Shown: in pieces, positions 47,686-56,703 of the stretch
How positions within the stretch are numbered: position 1 is the first letter of the stretch
Layout: every line of letters starts with the position of its first letter
Origin: JAWXUD01 sp044432945
Lineage (GTDB): Bacteria > Cyanobacteriota > Vampirovibrionia > Gastranaerophilales > Gastranaerophilaceae
Length of the DNA: 64,000 nucleotides
Assembly: GCA_044432945.1 (NCBI GenBank)
Contig: JAWXUD010000001.1
Span: forward strand, 60,747 to 124,746
Reading direction: 5' to 3'
Notes under the pieces: generated by a model
Told to the model about the DNA's origin: nothing
Databases searched by the model: none
What the model saw: only the letters and a program-made list of their open reading frames with translations
Program-made: the position numbers and the translations under genes

Positions 47686-48534
47686 TTAACATAGATTTTT
47701 TATGCCAGTTGTAATCATTGCAACATCATATTTGTCACAAATTTCAATTAATTTATTTTCGTTAACACTGCCACCTGACTGGATTATTAACGAAATTCTT
47801 GTTTGTATGGCAGATAAAATGCATTCTTCAAAATCGATTAAATCATCAAATGCTAAAATCGCTTCTTTTGAACCTTCACAGGCTAAATCTAATGCCTGAG
47901 CAGTTCCATCTAACAGATTATTAGAACTTATGACTGCCTTTGTTTGAAAATCTTTTGCAACTACTATAGCTAGAGATTTTGTATGTTTTGCGACTTTCCA
48001 AGCAAAAATAGCATCTTCAACCTCCTCGCTATTAGGTTTCTTTTTTGTCACAACAGCGAAAGTGTCTTTTTGCAATTCGTTCATATTTCCATTAATTTCA
48101 ATTCCAAATGGAGAAATTGTTTCGCAATTTTTTAAAATATTTTTATAATCAGAAAGTGCTGTATCTAATTTTATTAACTTAATATTATTTTTAGCTTTTA
48201 AACACTCTAGTGCATCTTCGCTAAAATCAGGTGCTATCACAATTGCTGGAGAACTTGAGATTAAGAATTTTGCCAAATTCAAATCTATTACTTGAGAAAA
48301 TCCTAAAACACCACCAAACATATTGATACCATCACTATCCATAACTTTTTTATAAGCTTCTTGCAATGTTTTAGCTAATGATACTGCACAAACTTTGTTA
48401 TCTTTTGTTAGCACGCAAGTTTGAACATCAAAAAATTCGCTTAATAAATTTAATGCAATCGTAGAGTTATTTTTTTCAATTTCTGTTAATGAACTGCCAA
48501 TAAGTTCATAATTTAGGCTAGTATTTTTATTCAT
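47686..48534 (-). CDS. Stand-alone AICAR transformylase-like protein, probably not catalytic
   Basis: 282 residues, ATG 48534 after GAGGGACAAAA. It aligns by eye with the C-terminal (AICAR formyltransferase) half of PurH: 'MFGGVLGFSQVIDLNLAKFL', 'PAIVIAPDFSEDALECLKAK', 'AIFAWKVAKHTKSLAIVVAK' and 'ISLIIQSGGSVNENKLIEIC'. The IMP cyclohydrolase half is absent. The catalytic Lys-His of the KHxNPCG motif reads K44-D45-N-K-V-C-A, so the His is lost, and the later GIGxGQxSR loop is also not recognisable. A paralogue kept for structure or regulation is likely; a full PurH should exist elsewhere in the genome. Confidence 0.8.
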   Translation of the reverse strand: MNKNTSLNYELIGSSLTEIEKNNSTIALNLLSEFFDVQTCVLTKDNKVCAVSLAKTLQEAYKKVMDSDGINMFGGVLGFSQVIDLNLAKFLISSSPAIVIAPDFSEDALECLKAKNNIKLIKLDTALSDYKNILKNCETISPFGIEINGNMNELQKDTFAVVTKKKPNSEEVEDAIFAWKVAKHTKSLAIVVAKDFQTKAVISSNNLLDGTAQALDLACEGSKEAILAFDDLIDFEECILSAIQTRISLIIQSGGSVNENKLIEICDKYDVAMITTGIKNLC

Positions 48535-48645
48535 TTTTGTCCCTCACTATCTATTAATAATTTAGCAAAACAATATTAATTTTTCCATAGTTTTCAGATT
48601 ATCTTATCATTTCGTAACGATTTTTTGCGTTAATTTATATTTTTG

Positions 48646-48674
48646 TTGTAAAAAAAATATAAATGTATTATAAT
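48646..48674 (+). promoter_or_regulatory. Promoter of the gene at 48705
   Basis: TTGTAA (48646-48651) and TATAAT (48669-48674) with a 17-base spacer; predicted start about 25 bases before the GTG start codon. Confidence 0.65.
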
Positions 48675-48704
48675 CTTTGTGTAAAGAAAAATGAGGACTG
48701 AGTA

Positions 48705-49328
48705 GTGAGTGAAATAATAACTGAAGGTGTTGGTAAAAAAATAGTTGAAGCATTGAAAATGCAATCAGGTATTGAAATTCAGCATGTTGTTGATAATAAT
48801 ATAAATTCTGCAGAAGAAGCTGTTAATATTGAGTTTCTTAACAATAATGATTATAGCGATATCCACGAAAACAGTTTCAAATCAGAAGCACAATCTGCGT
48901 TTGAACAACCACAATTCGTTCAATCAAATATGAATTTTCAACCAGCTCATAACAATTTAGATAAATCAAATTTTATTTCTAATAATGAGATGTATAATTC
49001 GATAAACGACACTGAAAGCTTCGAAATACCAAATAATGTAGCTATTTTAAAGCAACTTATTAGTCAATTACCATCTGGTGTTTCTAAACACACTGGAGCG
49101 CAAATTATTAGACAAACAATGGAAGCTCTTGGCATTTCGATGAAAGGCGTACTTTCTGAAGCACAACAAGTTCAAGAAAGTTTAAATTCATCTTCTCGTG
49201 AATGTCAATCAAAAATCATGGACTATAAAAGACAGATTGGTTCTTTAGAAACTCAATCACAAAAATATCAAAAACAGTATTCTGCATTAAACGATATAAT
49301 TAGTTTGTTCATTCAAACTAATAACTAA
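48705..49328 (+). CDS. Coiled-coil protein of unknown function
   Basis: 207 residues from GTG 48705, preceded by GAGGACTGAGTA; the promoter at 48646 leaves little room for an earlier start. N-terminal ~100 residues are polar and Asn-rich, probably disordered. The C-terminal half starts with 'VAILKQLISQLPSGVSKHTG' and 'AQIIRQTMEALGISMKGVLS', followed by a coiled coil with Gln/Glu/Ser. No signal peptide. The C-terminal half looks like a conserved domain but I cannot name it. Confidence 0.78.
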   Translation: MSEIITEGVGKKIVEALKMQSGIEIQHVVDNNINSAEEAVNIEFLNNNDYSDIHENSFKSEAQSAFEQPQFVQSNMNFQPAHNNLDKSNFISNNEMYNSINDTESFEIPNNVAILKQLISQLPSGVSKHTGAQIIRQTMEALGISMKGVLSEAQQVQESLNSSSRECQSKIMDYKRQIGSLETQSQKYQKQYSALNDIISLFIQTNN

Positions 49329-49412
49329 TTTATAAAGATTACATACTTTATAGCACAAGGGTACTAACCCTTGTTTTTTTTTGCAATATTTTTTGCTTGT
49401 AATTTTGCTTAT

Positions 49413-49453
49413 AAATACAGAGGCGAAAATCTTCGATTTTCGCCTCTGTATTT
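49413..49453. terminator. Perfect 19-bp palindrome with TTC loop, bidirectional terminator
   Basis: AAATACAGAGGCGAAAATC, loop TTC, exact complement, T-rich on both exits. It lies between convergent 48705 and aroF. Shares the GAGGCGnAAATCTTCGATTT core with 5310-5340. Confidence 0.85.
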
Positions 49454-49471
49454 TATTTATTATTTAAAAAT

Positions 49472-50518
49472 TTACATATTTGCAGACAAGCAAGTTTGCT
49501 CATAACAAACATTTTCTCTAAACGGGTTTACTCTACTCATAACATCGTTAAACATTGGAATTGACAAGCTTTGTTTTCCATCAGAAGATGCATTTTCTGG
49601 ATCATGGTGGATTTCTATCATAACACCGTCAGCTCCTACGATTAATCCAGCTTTAGCCATTGGTTCAATCAAATATTTCTGACCAGTACCATGACTTGGG
49701 TCAACAATGATTGGCAGGTGTGAATGTTTTTTTATTACAGGAATTGATGCAATATCCATGACATTACGGGTGTAAGCAGTATCAAAACTACGAATTCCAC
49801 GCTCGCAAAGAATAACTTGAGGGTTGCCGTGATACATTATGTATTCAGCCGCTAATAAAAATTCATTTATTGTATTTGCAAGCCCACGCTTTAAGATTAC
49901 TGGCTTTCCACATTTGCCCACAGCTTTTAATAATTTAAAATTTTGCATGTTTCTAGCACCAACTTGTAGAACATCTATATACTCACACATCAAATCTAAT
50001 TCCGAAGCGTCCATAACTTCGCTCACAGTCAATAATCCTGTTTCTATCGATGCAAGTTTAAGGTATTTTAAAGCTTTTTCGCCATATCCATCAAAATCAT
50101 AAGGAGATGTTCTAGGTTTATAAGCTCCACCTCTCAAGAATTCACAACCAGCTTTTTTCCCAGCCATTGCAACTTGTAAAAGACCTTCATAATCTTTTTC
50201 AACTGAACATGGACCTACCATCATAACGGGTTTATTTCCTCCGCCGATTTTTACTCCATTTGAAAATTCGATAACAGTGTCAGCTTCTTGACGGTCACGA
50301 GATGCCAAACGATATGGTTCACGGATTAGTTTTATTTCCTTAACACCATCTAGTGCTGCAATTCTATCTGGCGTAATTGTTGTTCTATCACCAATTGCAT
50401 CAATTACGGTGTATACCTCACCAGTATTGTGCCTTACAACAAATCCGTTATCTTTTAATATATCAATTACCTTTTGAACCTGAACTTTGCTCGCTCCACG
50501 TTCCATTATTATAATCAT
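49472..50518 (-). CDS. aroF: 3-deoxy-7-phosphoheptulonate (DAHP) synthase, type I-beta
   Basis: 348 residues, ATG 50518 after TGGAGAAAAAAAC. First step of the shikimate pathway: PEP plus erythrose-4-phosphate to DAHP. An N-terminal ferredoxin-like regulatory domain (~1-70, MIIIMERGASKVQVQKVIDI) is typical of the I-beta class. The barrel has VMMVGPCSVE, FLRGGAYKPRTSPYDFDGYG, LQVGARNMQNF, VILKRGL, LCERGIRSF and IIVDPSHGTGQ with the metal and PEP ligands. The end carries two cysteines (CYEQTCLSANM). Cytosolic. Confidence 0.95.
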   Translation of the reverse strand: MIIIMERGASKVQVQKVIDILKDNGFVVRHNTGEVYTVIDAIGDRTTITPDRIAALDGVKEIKLIREPYRLASRDRQEADTVIEFSNGVKIGGGNKPVMMVGPCSVEKDYEGLLQVAMAGKKAGCEFLRGGAYKPRTSPYDFDGYGEKALKYLKLASIETGLLTVSEVMDASELDLMCEYIDVLQVGARNMQNFKLLKAVGKCGKPVILKRGLANTINEFLLAAEYIMYHGNPQVILCERGIRSFDTAYTRNVMDIASIPVIKKHSHLPIIVDPSHGTGQKYLIEPMAKAGLIVGADGVMIEIHHDPENASSDGKQSLSIPMFNDVMSRVNPFRENVCYEQTCLSANM

Positions 50519-50570
50519 GTTTTTTTCTCCATTATTAATTATATAATATTAAATTTATCACAAATAATCT

Positions 50571-51176
50571 TTAGTGACTATTTTCATCTGTAATGATTTT
50601 ATATAAATTAATAGCTGGAAAATATTCAGGCAATATTGCCAAGCAGGTTTCTATATTTTTCATTGCTTCATCAAAATTTTTATTTTCATAATTTATTGTA
50701 GCGAAGCAAAAATGTAGTTCAGGATCGTTATAAAAATAGTTTTTTGCTCGCTCTAAAAAGAAAATCCCTTGTTCTTTAAGCCCATTTATATATAAAACTC
50801 TCCCGATATATTTATAAATTTCAGTATTTACGTTAAATAAGCTGTCGCTATATCTTAAAATATTTTCTACGTATTCGCCTTTATAATGTGTAATTAATAA
50901 ATTTAAATCAATCTCAAAAAAGTTTCTTAATTGAAAATAAGTTGGATAATTCACAGCCTTACCTTCAATTAAAGAAATCATAGTTAAGGTCCATTTTGCT
51001 CTCGTATCAATATCGTTAATTGAATTTAGCAAAGATTTCGCATCTTCCAACTCCTCTTCAAATATTTTCGAGTAAGCTAATTCCAGTATATAATTATTTT
51101 CAACAAAAAATTGTTGAACGCTTTTGAAATCAGGCGTCAACAATTTTTGTTTAGCTTTATTATAATCTTGTTTCAT
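50571..51176 (-). CDS. TPR-like protein downstream of an exported TPR protein
   Basis: 201 residues, ATG 51176, two bases after the stop of the preceding gene, so translation is coupled. Helical throughout; the C-terminal part has TPR-like pairs (VLYINGLKEQGIFFLERAKN, LHFCFATINYENKNFDEAMK, IETCLAILPEYFPAINLYKI). No signal peptide. Likely a protein-protein contact module working with its operon partner at 51179; no specific function recognised. Confidence 0.75.
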   Translation of the reverse strand: MKQDYNKAKQKLLTPDFKSVQQFFVENNYILELAYSKIFEEELEDAKSLLNSINDIDTRAKWTLTMISLIEGKAVNYPTYFQLRNFFEIDLNLLITHYKGEYVENILRYSDSLFNVNTEIYKYIGRVLYINGLKEQGIFFLERAKNYFYNDPELHFCFATINYENKNFDEAMKNIETCLAILPEYFPAINLYKIITDENSH

Positions 51177-51178
51177 GT

Positions 51179-52324
51179 CTAAAATTGATTATTGGTAAAA
51201 TCGTAATTAGGCGTCATTGAATTCATCATCATAGCCTGCATTAATTGTGGGTCAATATTTTGACCATTTTGCTGTTGTTGCATTAAATATGGAAGAGCGT
51301 TCATAGAATTGTTATTAGCATTTTGGTTGTTGCCCATTAGCATATTCCATTCGTTCATCTGAGAATTTTGCATCAATTGAGAATAATCATTTTGAGCTTG
51401 TGCTGATTGAATATTAACGCTCAATCCTGCCCTTTTTAAAGTTTCGATTGCTTGTAAAATCTCATTATCGCTAACCTCATTTGAAACTATATTTGTATTA
51501 GAAATATTTTCAGATTTTTTGTCGAACTTTTTAATTTTGTCATAATCTTCTTTATTGATACCTTTTTGGTTATTAATAAGAGTTTCAATTTGTCCTAATT
51601 CCTTTTGTTTTAATTCCAAATTAAGCTCAGGAGATAAACCGTTTCCATAAGGCGAATTTACAAACTCATCTAATGGATCAGAAGATTCTTCCTCAGAGCC
51701 TTCAACAGGACAAGCTGGTCCATTCGTTAAGCAATCTTTACCAATAGTTGCATAATTTACTAATGTATCACTTGAATTAAGGCTAATGACTTTTTCATAA
51801 GCTTCAATTGCATCGTTCTCTGAATCCAAATAAGTATAAGCCATACCCATATAATAAAATGCGGCTGCATTAGATGGGTCTAGTTCGGTAAGCGAGAAAA
51901 GTTCCTGTATACAACCAGTATAGTCACCTTTCTTAAATTTATCAATTCCACTTTGCAAATCAGGGGTTAGATAATAATTTACGTTTTTCTCTAACAATTC
52001 TGTTTGCTTTTTGTTATCATTTGCAGAGTCTAAACCACGTTTTTTAAGAATTTCAGCCTCTTCTTCAAGCCTTCTTCGTTCAGCACGTTCAAGCTCCATT
52101 TGTTCGAACTCTAAATTTTCTCGCTCAATTCTCTCTAAATCAGCTTGTCTTTGCTCTTCTTTTTGCCTTCTTAATTCTTCAATTTTTTCTTGTTCTATAC
52201 GAATAAGTTCATCTTGCTCAAAATCTTCATAACAAATACGGTCAAAATCAGTATTTGTTGCAGCGTAAGATGCTGACGTGAATACTGTCAATAATGTTAA
52301 TGCAATTAATATTTTTTTATTCAT
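51179..52324 (-). CDS. Exported TPR protein with charged coiled coil and Gln/Asn-rich tail
   Basis: 381 residues, ATG 52324 after AAGGATAAGAGGT. Signal peptide MNKKILIALTLLTVFTSASY with an Ala cleavage site near 21. Then ~80 residues of Glu/Arg/Gln-rich charged helix (~38-105). A TPR region follows (~120-190; FKKGDYTGCIQELFSLTELD, YYMGMAYTYLDSENDAIEAY). The pair CLTNGPAC may be a disulfide. The final ~80 residues are Gln/Asn/Met rich and probably disordered. Periplasmic or envelope location is likely. First gene of a two-gene operon. No named family. Confidence 0.82.
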   Translation of the reverse strand: MNKKILIALTLLTVFTSASYAATNTDFDRICYEDFEQDELIRIEQEKIEELRRQKEEQRQADLERIERENLEFEQMELERAERRRLEEEAEILKKRGLDSANDNKKQTELLEKNVNYYLTPDLQSGIDKFKKGDYTGCIQELFSLTELDPSNAAAFYYMGMAYTYLDSENDAIEAYEKVISLNSSDTLVNYATIGKDCLTNGPACPVEGSEEESSDPLDEFVNSPYGNGLSPELNLELKQKELGQIETLINNQKGINKEDYDKIKKFDKKSENISNTNIVSNEVSDNEILQAIETLKRAGLSVNIQSAQAQNDYSQLMQNSQMNEWNMLMGNNQNANNNSMNALPYLMQQQQNGQNIDPQLMQAMMMNSMTPNYDFTNNQF

Positions 52325-52432
52325 ACCTCTTATCCTTCTTCTTTTGATTTTAATGATTAATTTTTATAAATCAATCTATTATTTTTATTATACATTAATT
52401 GTTATAAATAAACCATAATGTAAATATATGAT

Positions 52433-53008
52433 TTATTTTTTTATAAATGAATTTCGTTTTTTGTATATAACCCAATAAAATAATAATACAATAACTGTAA
52501 CAAAAAGCACAATCCATTCGATATAATGTTTTATCCCTTCGCCAAAGAACATTATGACAACGCTTACGAGAAAAAATCTTGCACCACGCCCTAAAAAACT
52601 AGCTAGGAAGAATTTTATAAAATTCATGTTCAATATCCCGCTAGCTATCGTAAAAATTTTGTATGGTATTGGCGTAAAAGCTGAAAAGAAAACGGCGTAT
52701 GAACCGTATTTGTTATACATATTCTCAACATTTTCAAATTGTTTTTGTTTGTTTTTGAATATAAAATTAAAAATAGGCCTACCGCCAAATTTTCCGATTA
52801 GATATCCAATTACACCACCTAACGCAGATGCTACAGTGCATATCAATGCGTAAAATATTGCTCTTTCTGGCTTGAATAAATTCATTGTGATTAACAAAAA
52901 ATCAGGAGGCGGGACTAAGAAAAAGCTTTCTATGAACGAATTTAGAGCCAATCCTTCAACACCATGAGCTTGAAAAAAATTATTTATCAGAGTAACTATC
53001 TCAGTCAT
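52433..53008 (-). CDS. DedA/VTT-family membrane protein (YqaA-like)
   Basis: 191 residues with about five hydrophobic segments. DedA proteins are proposed lipid transporters or flippases in the inner membrane. The family motifs are present: an N-terminal re-entrant loop with FIESFFLVPPPDFLLI, then GGVIGYLIGKFGGR, FFSAFTPIPYKIFTIASG and FFLASFLGRGARFFLVS. ATG 53008 after AAAGG. The short form and the 'PIPYK' motif favour the YqaA-type subgroup. Single gene, upstream partner queH on the same strand. Confidence 0.9.
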   Translation of the reverse strand: MTEIVTLINNFFQAHGVEGLALNSFIESFFLVPPPDFLLITMNLFKPERAIFYALICTVASALGGVIGYLIGKFGGRPIFNFIFKNKQKQFENVENMYNKYGSYAVFFSAFTPIPYKIFTIASGILNMNFIKFFLASFLGRGARFFLVSVVIMFFGEGIKHYIEWIVLFVTVIVLLFYWVIYKKRNSFIKK

Positions 53009-53052
53009 TAAAAAACCTTTGCAACCATATTGTAAAATTATAATACAAAAAA

Positions 53053-53604
53053 TTATTTTCTAACACTATATTCACAACCACAATAATTCTGACGATAAAG
53101 CTCTAATTCTTTTGATATTTTATTAGTTTTAAAAAAACCATCGCTTTTTTTAAAATCTATTGATAAATATTCAAGCCCGTTTTCTTTTGCCATATTTTCA
53201 CCAATTAAAGACAATTTCGAAAAGTTCTTATGTGGGCTTATCACGATTGAGGTCGTAAATTTTCCGATATTATTTTCTCTTGCATAATCAGCAGTTTTTT
53301 CTAATCGCAATTTAAAACAAACCTCACATCTTGCACCTTTTTCTGGTTCGTTTTCAAATCCTTTAATTTTTTCATAAAATTCTTCTTTAATATAATCAGC
53401 TATAATTAGTTTGCAATTGAGGCTCTCACAAAGTTTTTTTTGAGCTTCAAGTCGATAACAAAACTCTTGTTCTGGATATATATTAGGGTTGTAAAAGTAG
53501 ACAATAACGTCATATCCCATACTTTGCAATAAAGTAATGGGATATGCACTACATATGGCACAGCAACTGTGCAGTAATATTTTCTGATTATCTATTTCTA
53601 GCAC
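53053..53604 (-). CDS. queH: Epoxyqueuosine reductase QueH
   Basis: 183 residues from GTG 53604, overlapping the preceding gene by 17 bases. Last step of queuosine tRNA modification, reducing epoxyqueuosine. It is the non-homologous replacement of the cobalamin-dependent QueG. Family cysteines are seen: LLHSCCAICSAYP near the N-terminus, GARCEVCFKLRLEKTA in the middle and YRQNYCGCEYS at the end, which bind iron-sulfur and a second metal. Cytosolic. Coupled to the disulfide-forming enzyme upstream, with no obvious functional link. Confidence 0.92.
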   Translation of the reverse strand: MLEIDNQKILLHSCCAICSAYPITLLQSMGYDVIVYFYNPNIYPEQEFCYRLEAQKKLCESLNCKLIIADYIKEEFYEKIKGFENEPEKGARCEVCFKLRLEKTADYARENNIGKFTTSIVISPHKNFSKLSLIGENMAKENGLEYLSIDFKKSDGFFKTNKISKELELYRQNYCGCEYSVRK

Positions 53605-54793
53605 CTGCTTTAATCAATAATGCTTTAAATTCATCATAAGGCTTAATCCCCACAATAATTTTACGGTTTAAAACTATTGTCGGTGTGCCATTAATCCCGT
53701 TTTGATTTGCGAAATCAATTTCTTTGCGTAATCTATTTGAAACTTCGATGCTATCAGCATCATCGATTAATTTTTCTATATCAAAATCTAACTCAGCAGC
53801 AATTTCTAATATTTCAGCTTCTGTTTTAGGTTTTTTCTCAAATAAAATGCTGTTAATGTCCCAGAATCTACCTTGCTCTTCAGCGGCTAAAGCATACCTA
53901 GCAGCAGTGCAAGAACCTTCGTGAAATGGATTTATCAAATAAGAGTTGCATTCCATATCAAGTGGAAGATTTTTGTGAACTATTTCAACATTCTTTAATT
54001 CTTTTGCTAATTTATGCATCATTATATTATGAGCTTTGCAAATAGGACATTGATAATCTGAGAATACATAAACTTTTACCGCTCCGTTCTTATCGCCTAA
54101 AATATTTCCAGTTACTATATATTTGTTAGTTTTAGCATTAACAAATTCTGATATTCCAGCTGATCTTTTTACTTGTGGAGCTAAAACGTGAGTTGCATTT
54201 GTGTAGCCTAACAAACAACAAGCTGCAATCACGACTGATGCAAAGGCGATAGCGTATTTTTTAATATTTAAAGCGTCAACTAAATCCGTATAACTTTGCT
54301 TGATAGACGCAATGAAGCCACCGTTTTTGAAATCGGTTGCAACAAGCCCTATTATCAAATTGATTATATATGTAGCGGCACAAAGTATACATAGTTTTTT
54401 TATTTCAAACAAACTTACGCATAACAAAATCATTGAAATAGAAAAAGAAATCAAGCCAAGTGATGCGAGATATGCTAAAGGATTTTTAAACACCTCTAAA
54501 AATTTCAACAATTTATAATTTTTTAATTTGTCTACAAAAAGCATCAAGAACATAAAGACGTATAGCAATATTCCCCATAATGCTAATGGCACGCCTAAAA
54601 ATTGTGACTCATTAGTTTTCGCAACGCCATCACAGTCGATAAACTCATTTACTGAGCAAAAGCTTGACAGTGCAAATGGGTTAAAATTAGCTTGAAAATA
54701 TATTATAGCAAGCTTTATGGTTGTAATAAGCCCAATAATAGTTAGTATTAAAATTAATGTTTTTTTCTTTTGAATTTCATTTAGTTGTTTCAT
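53588..54793 (-). CDS. VKOR-DsbA fusion, disulfide bond formation protein
   Basis: 401 residues from ATG 54793, preceded by GGGAGATATTGT. N-terminal VKOR domain (~10-200) with about five membrane segments, loop cysteines Cys46 and Cys54 and the quinone-side CILC (135-138). C-terminal thioredoxin/DsbA-like domain (~225-400) with CPIC (249-252) and the cis-Pro in NGTPTIV. The fusion oxidises cysteines of exported proteins and passes electrons to quinone, replacing DsbA/DsbB. Such fusions are a known trait of Cyanobacteria. Fits the cysteine-rich prepilin ectodomains encoded nearby. Confidence 0.93.
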   Translation of the reverse strand: MKQLNEIQKKKTLILILTIIGLITTIKLAIIYFQANFNPFALSSFCSVNEFIDCDGVAKTNESQFLGVPLALWGILLYVFMFLMLFVDKLKNYKLLKFLEVFKNPLAYLASLGLISFSISMILLCVSLFEIKKLCILCAATYIINLIIGLVATDFKNGGFIASIKQSYTDLVDALNIKKYAIAFASVVIAACCLLGYTNATHVLAPQVKRSAGISEFVNAKTNKYIVTGNILGDKNGAVKVYVFSDYQCPICKAHNIMMHKLAKELKNVEIVHKNLPLDMECNSYLINPFHEGSCTAARYALAAEEQGRFWDINSILFEKKPKTEAEILEIAAELDFDIEKLIDDADSIEVSNRLRKEIDFANQNGINGTPTIVLNRKIIVGIKPYDEFKALLIKAGARNR

Positions 54794-54962
54794 ACAATAT
54801 CTCCTATTCCTATTTAATTTTACTATCTTAATACAATAAATCAATACCGTAAAGTATTTGAATATTTTTTTAAATAACAGAAAGTATAATATAAATTTGA
54901 ATAATTATATAATCTATGCTATTATTGATTTAGTAAATTAGTTAATTTTTTGCAGGAGAGAT

Positions 54963-55715
54963 GTGTTGAAACCCAATTTATTTGATTTATTTTTAGATAA
55001 AATTTTTAATGTTCCGCTTTGGACAAAACAAGTCGTTTTTTCACGGTTATACAAAGATATTGAGCGTCTAAATTGCAATCCTTTATCACTGCTTGAGAAT
55101 GAAAATACACTTTCAACCTATAAGCCAATTCTTACTTACGCTGGATTAGAAGAACTTAATAATAAGCATTGTGGCTTAGATATAAATTGTTATAATTTTT
55201 TAAACGCTTGTTATAAAGATATGACTATATTAGAAACCTCAATGAATTCTTTTTTATCGATAGAAGAGGTGGTAAAACTTTTTGAATTCTGCATAGACCA
55301 AGGCTTTTTAAAAAAGCCAGATTCAAAAGAGCTTATGGCAATGATAGGATTTATATCAGGTAAATTCAGGGTTGGTGAATATTTTAGGCAAATTGATAAA
55401 ATTACAGTTGAACAGTTAGAGGGTGCGATTATAGAATATCAAAAAAATCCTGATAGACCGTTCAAATTTTGTCAAATACTAATCAAATTAGGTTATATTG
55501 ATGAATATGATTATAAAGCATTGATTATATTGAAAGAAGAAGCTAAAAAAAGGTTTATTTTAGATTATAATGCAATGCCTGAGTTAAAAGTTTCGTTAGA
55601 TGAAAAAGCAAAATATGAACATGAAATTGATATGTTAAAAAATGAAAATTTGAAATTAAGAGCAAAAATGCTAAAATTAGTAGAGATAATAAAGGAAAAT
55701 CAAAATGCCATATAA
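54963..55715 (+). CDS. Protein with a GspE N-terminal-like helical domain, unknown role
   Basis: 250 residues from GTG 54963; TTG 54966 is better spaced from AGGAG, so the start is uncertain by one codon. Residues ~1-110 show no known motif. Residues ~125-190 ('VGEYFRQIDKITVEQLEGAI', 'FCQILIKLGYIDEYDYKALI') resemble the MshE/GspE N-terminal domain, which binds c-di-GMP or docks secretion ATPases. A C-terminal coiled coil follows (~210-248). Overlaps the asparaginase start by 11 bases. Link to pilus assembly or c-di-GMP is conjecture. Confidence 0.75.
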   Translation: MLKPNLFDLFLDKIFNVPLWTKQVVFSRLYKDIERLNCNPLSLLENENTLSTYKPILTYAGLEELNNKHCGLDINCYNFLNACYKDMTILETSMNSFLSIEEVVKLFEFCIDQGFLKKPDSKELMAMIGFISGKFRVGEYFRQIDKITVEQLEGAIIEYQKNPDRPFKFCQILIKLGYIDEYDYKALIILKEEAKKRFILDYNAMPELKVSLDEKAKYEHEIDMLKNENLKLRAKMLKLVEIIKENQNAI

Positions 55716-56664
55716 CAAAATCAACCCAGAATTATTAGTAAAACACACACGAGATGGATTGATAGAACAATCACACTATGGATTTATCGTGTTGACAAAC
55801 AAAAATAAACCGTTTGATTTCACAGGCGAGGATAAGGGTTATCCTTTCTTTATTCGCTCTTGTGCCAAGCCACTTCAAGCTAGTTTGATTATAGATTATG
55901 GCATCGATGAAGTATATAATTTGACGCAAGAAGAAATTGCACTTAGTTGTGCATCGCATTCTGGCGAGAAACTGCACGTTGATATTGCTAAAAAATATTT
56001 GAAAAAAATTGGGCTAAAAGAAAAAGATTTGAAGTGTGGACTTCATAAGCCGATATCAAAAAAAGAGCAAGATGTTTTGATTGCCAAAAATAAAAAAGAA
56101 ACTGTTTTTCAAAATAACTGTATTGGCAAGCACATTATGATGTTGGCCATTTGCAAGCATAAAGGTTGGGATTTGGCGACTTATGACGAAGCAAATCACC
56201 CGTTACAAATTGAGATAAAGAAAAAAATAAATGAATTGTGTCATATTAAAAAAGATTACCCACTGACAAAAGATGGTTGTGGCGTGCCAATTGTTTCTAT
56301 GCCATTAAAAAATCTTGTTCAAGGCTACATTAATTTATTTTCAGACGTAAAATATGCAAAAATCAAGAACGCTTTCCTTGACAACCCTAAAGTTATAGGT
56401 GGCGAGGATAGGTTGGATACAAAGGTTATGGAATGTTCCAGAAATCTTCTTGCAAAGGTTGGAGCTAGTGGGCTTTGTATCGTAATGAATTTAGAGAAAG
56501 AAGAAGCTTTTATAGTTAAAATTTGTGACAGTGATATGAAAGCTCGTGAAATTGTAGTAGCTGATGTGCTTAAAAATCTCAATTGGGGTTCGTTTGAAAC
56601 AGACAAAGATATTAAAACTTTGCACAATGAGGTTATTGGAAAAATCACAACTTCTTTTGACTAA
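55705..56664 (+). CDS. L-asparaginase II (Rhizobium AnsA type)
   Basis: 319 residues, ATG 55705 after AAAGGAAAATCAAA. Hydrolyses asparagine to aspartate and ammonia. It belongs to the asparaginase II family of Rhizobium etli type, unrelated to the E. coli enzymes. Motifs: FIRSCAKPLQASLIIDYG, LSCASHSGEKLHVD, FQNNCIGKHIMMLAICK (normally NNCSGKH), and DGCGVPIVSMPL with conserved cysteine and Lys-His. Cytosolic, no signal peptide. Translationally coupled to the preceding gene. Confidence 0.92.
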   Translation: MPYNKINPELLVKHTRDGLIEQSHYGFIVLTNKNKPFDFTGEDKGYPFFIRSCAKPLQASLIIDYGIDEVYNLTQEEIALSCASHSGEKLHVDIAKKYLKKIGLKEKDLKCGLHKPISKKEQDVLIAKNKKETVFQNNCIGKHIMMLAICKHKGWDLATYDEANHPLQIEIKKKINELCHIKKDYPLTKDGCGVPIVSMPLKNLVQGYINLFSDVKYAKIKNAFLDNPKVIGGEDRLDTKVMECSRNLLAKVGASGLCIVMNLEKEEAFIVKICDSDMKAREIVVADVLKNLNWGSFETDKDIKTLHNEVIGKITTSFD

Positions 56665-56703
56665 GATTTTTACTCTCTAAAGCCTTAGTTCGAACACTGA
56701 TTT

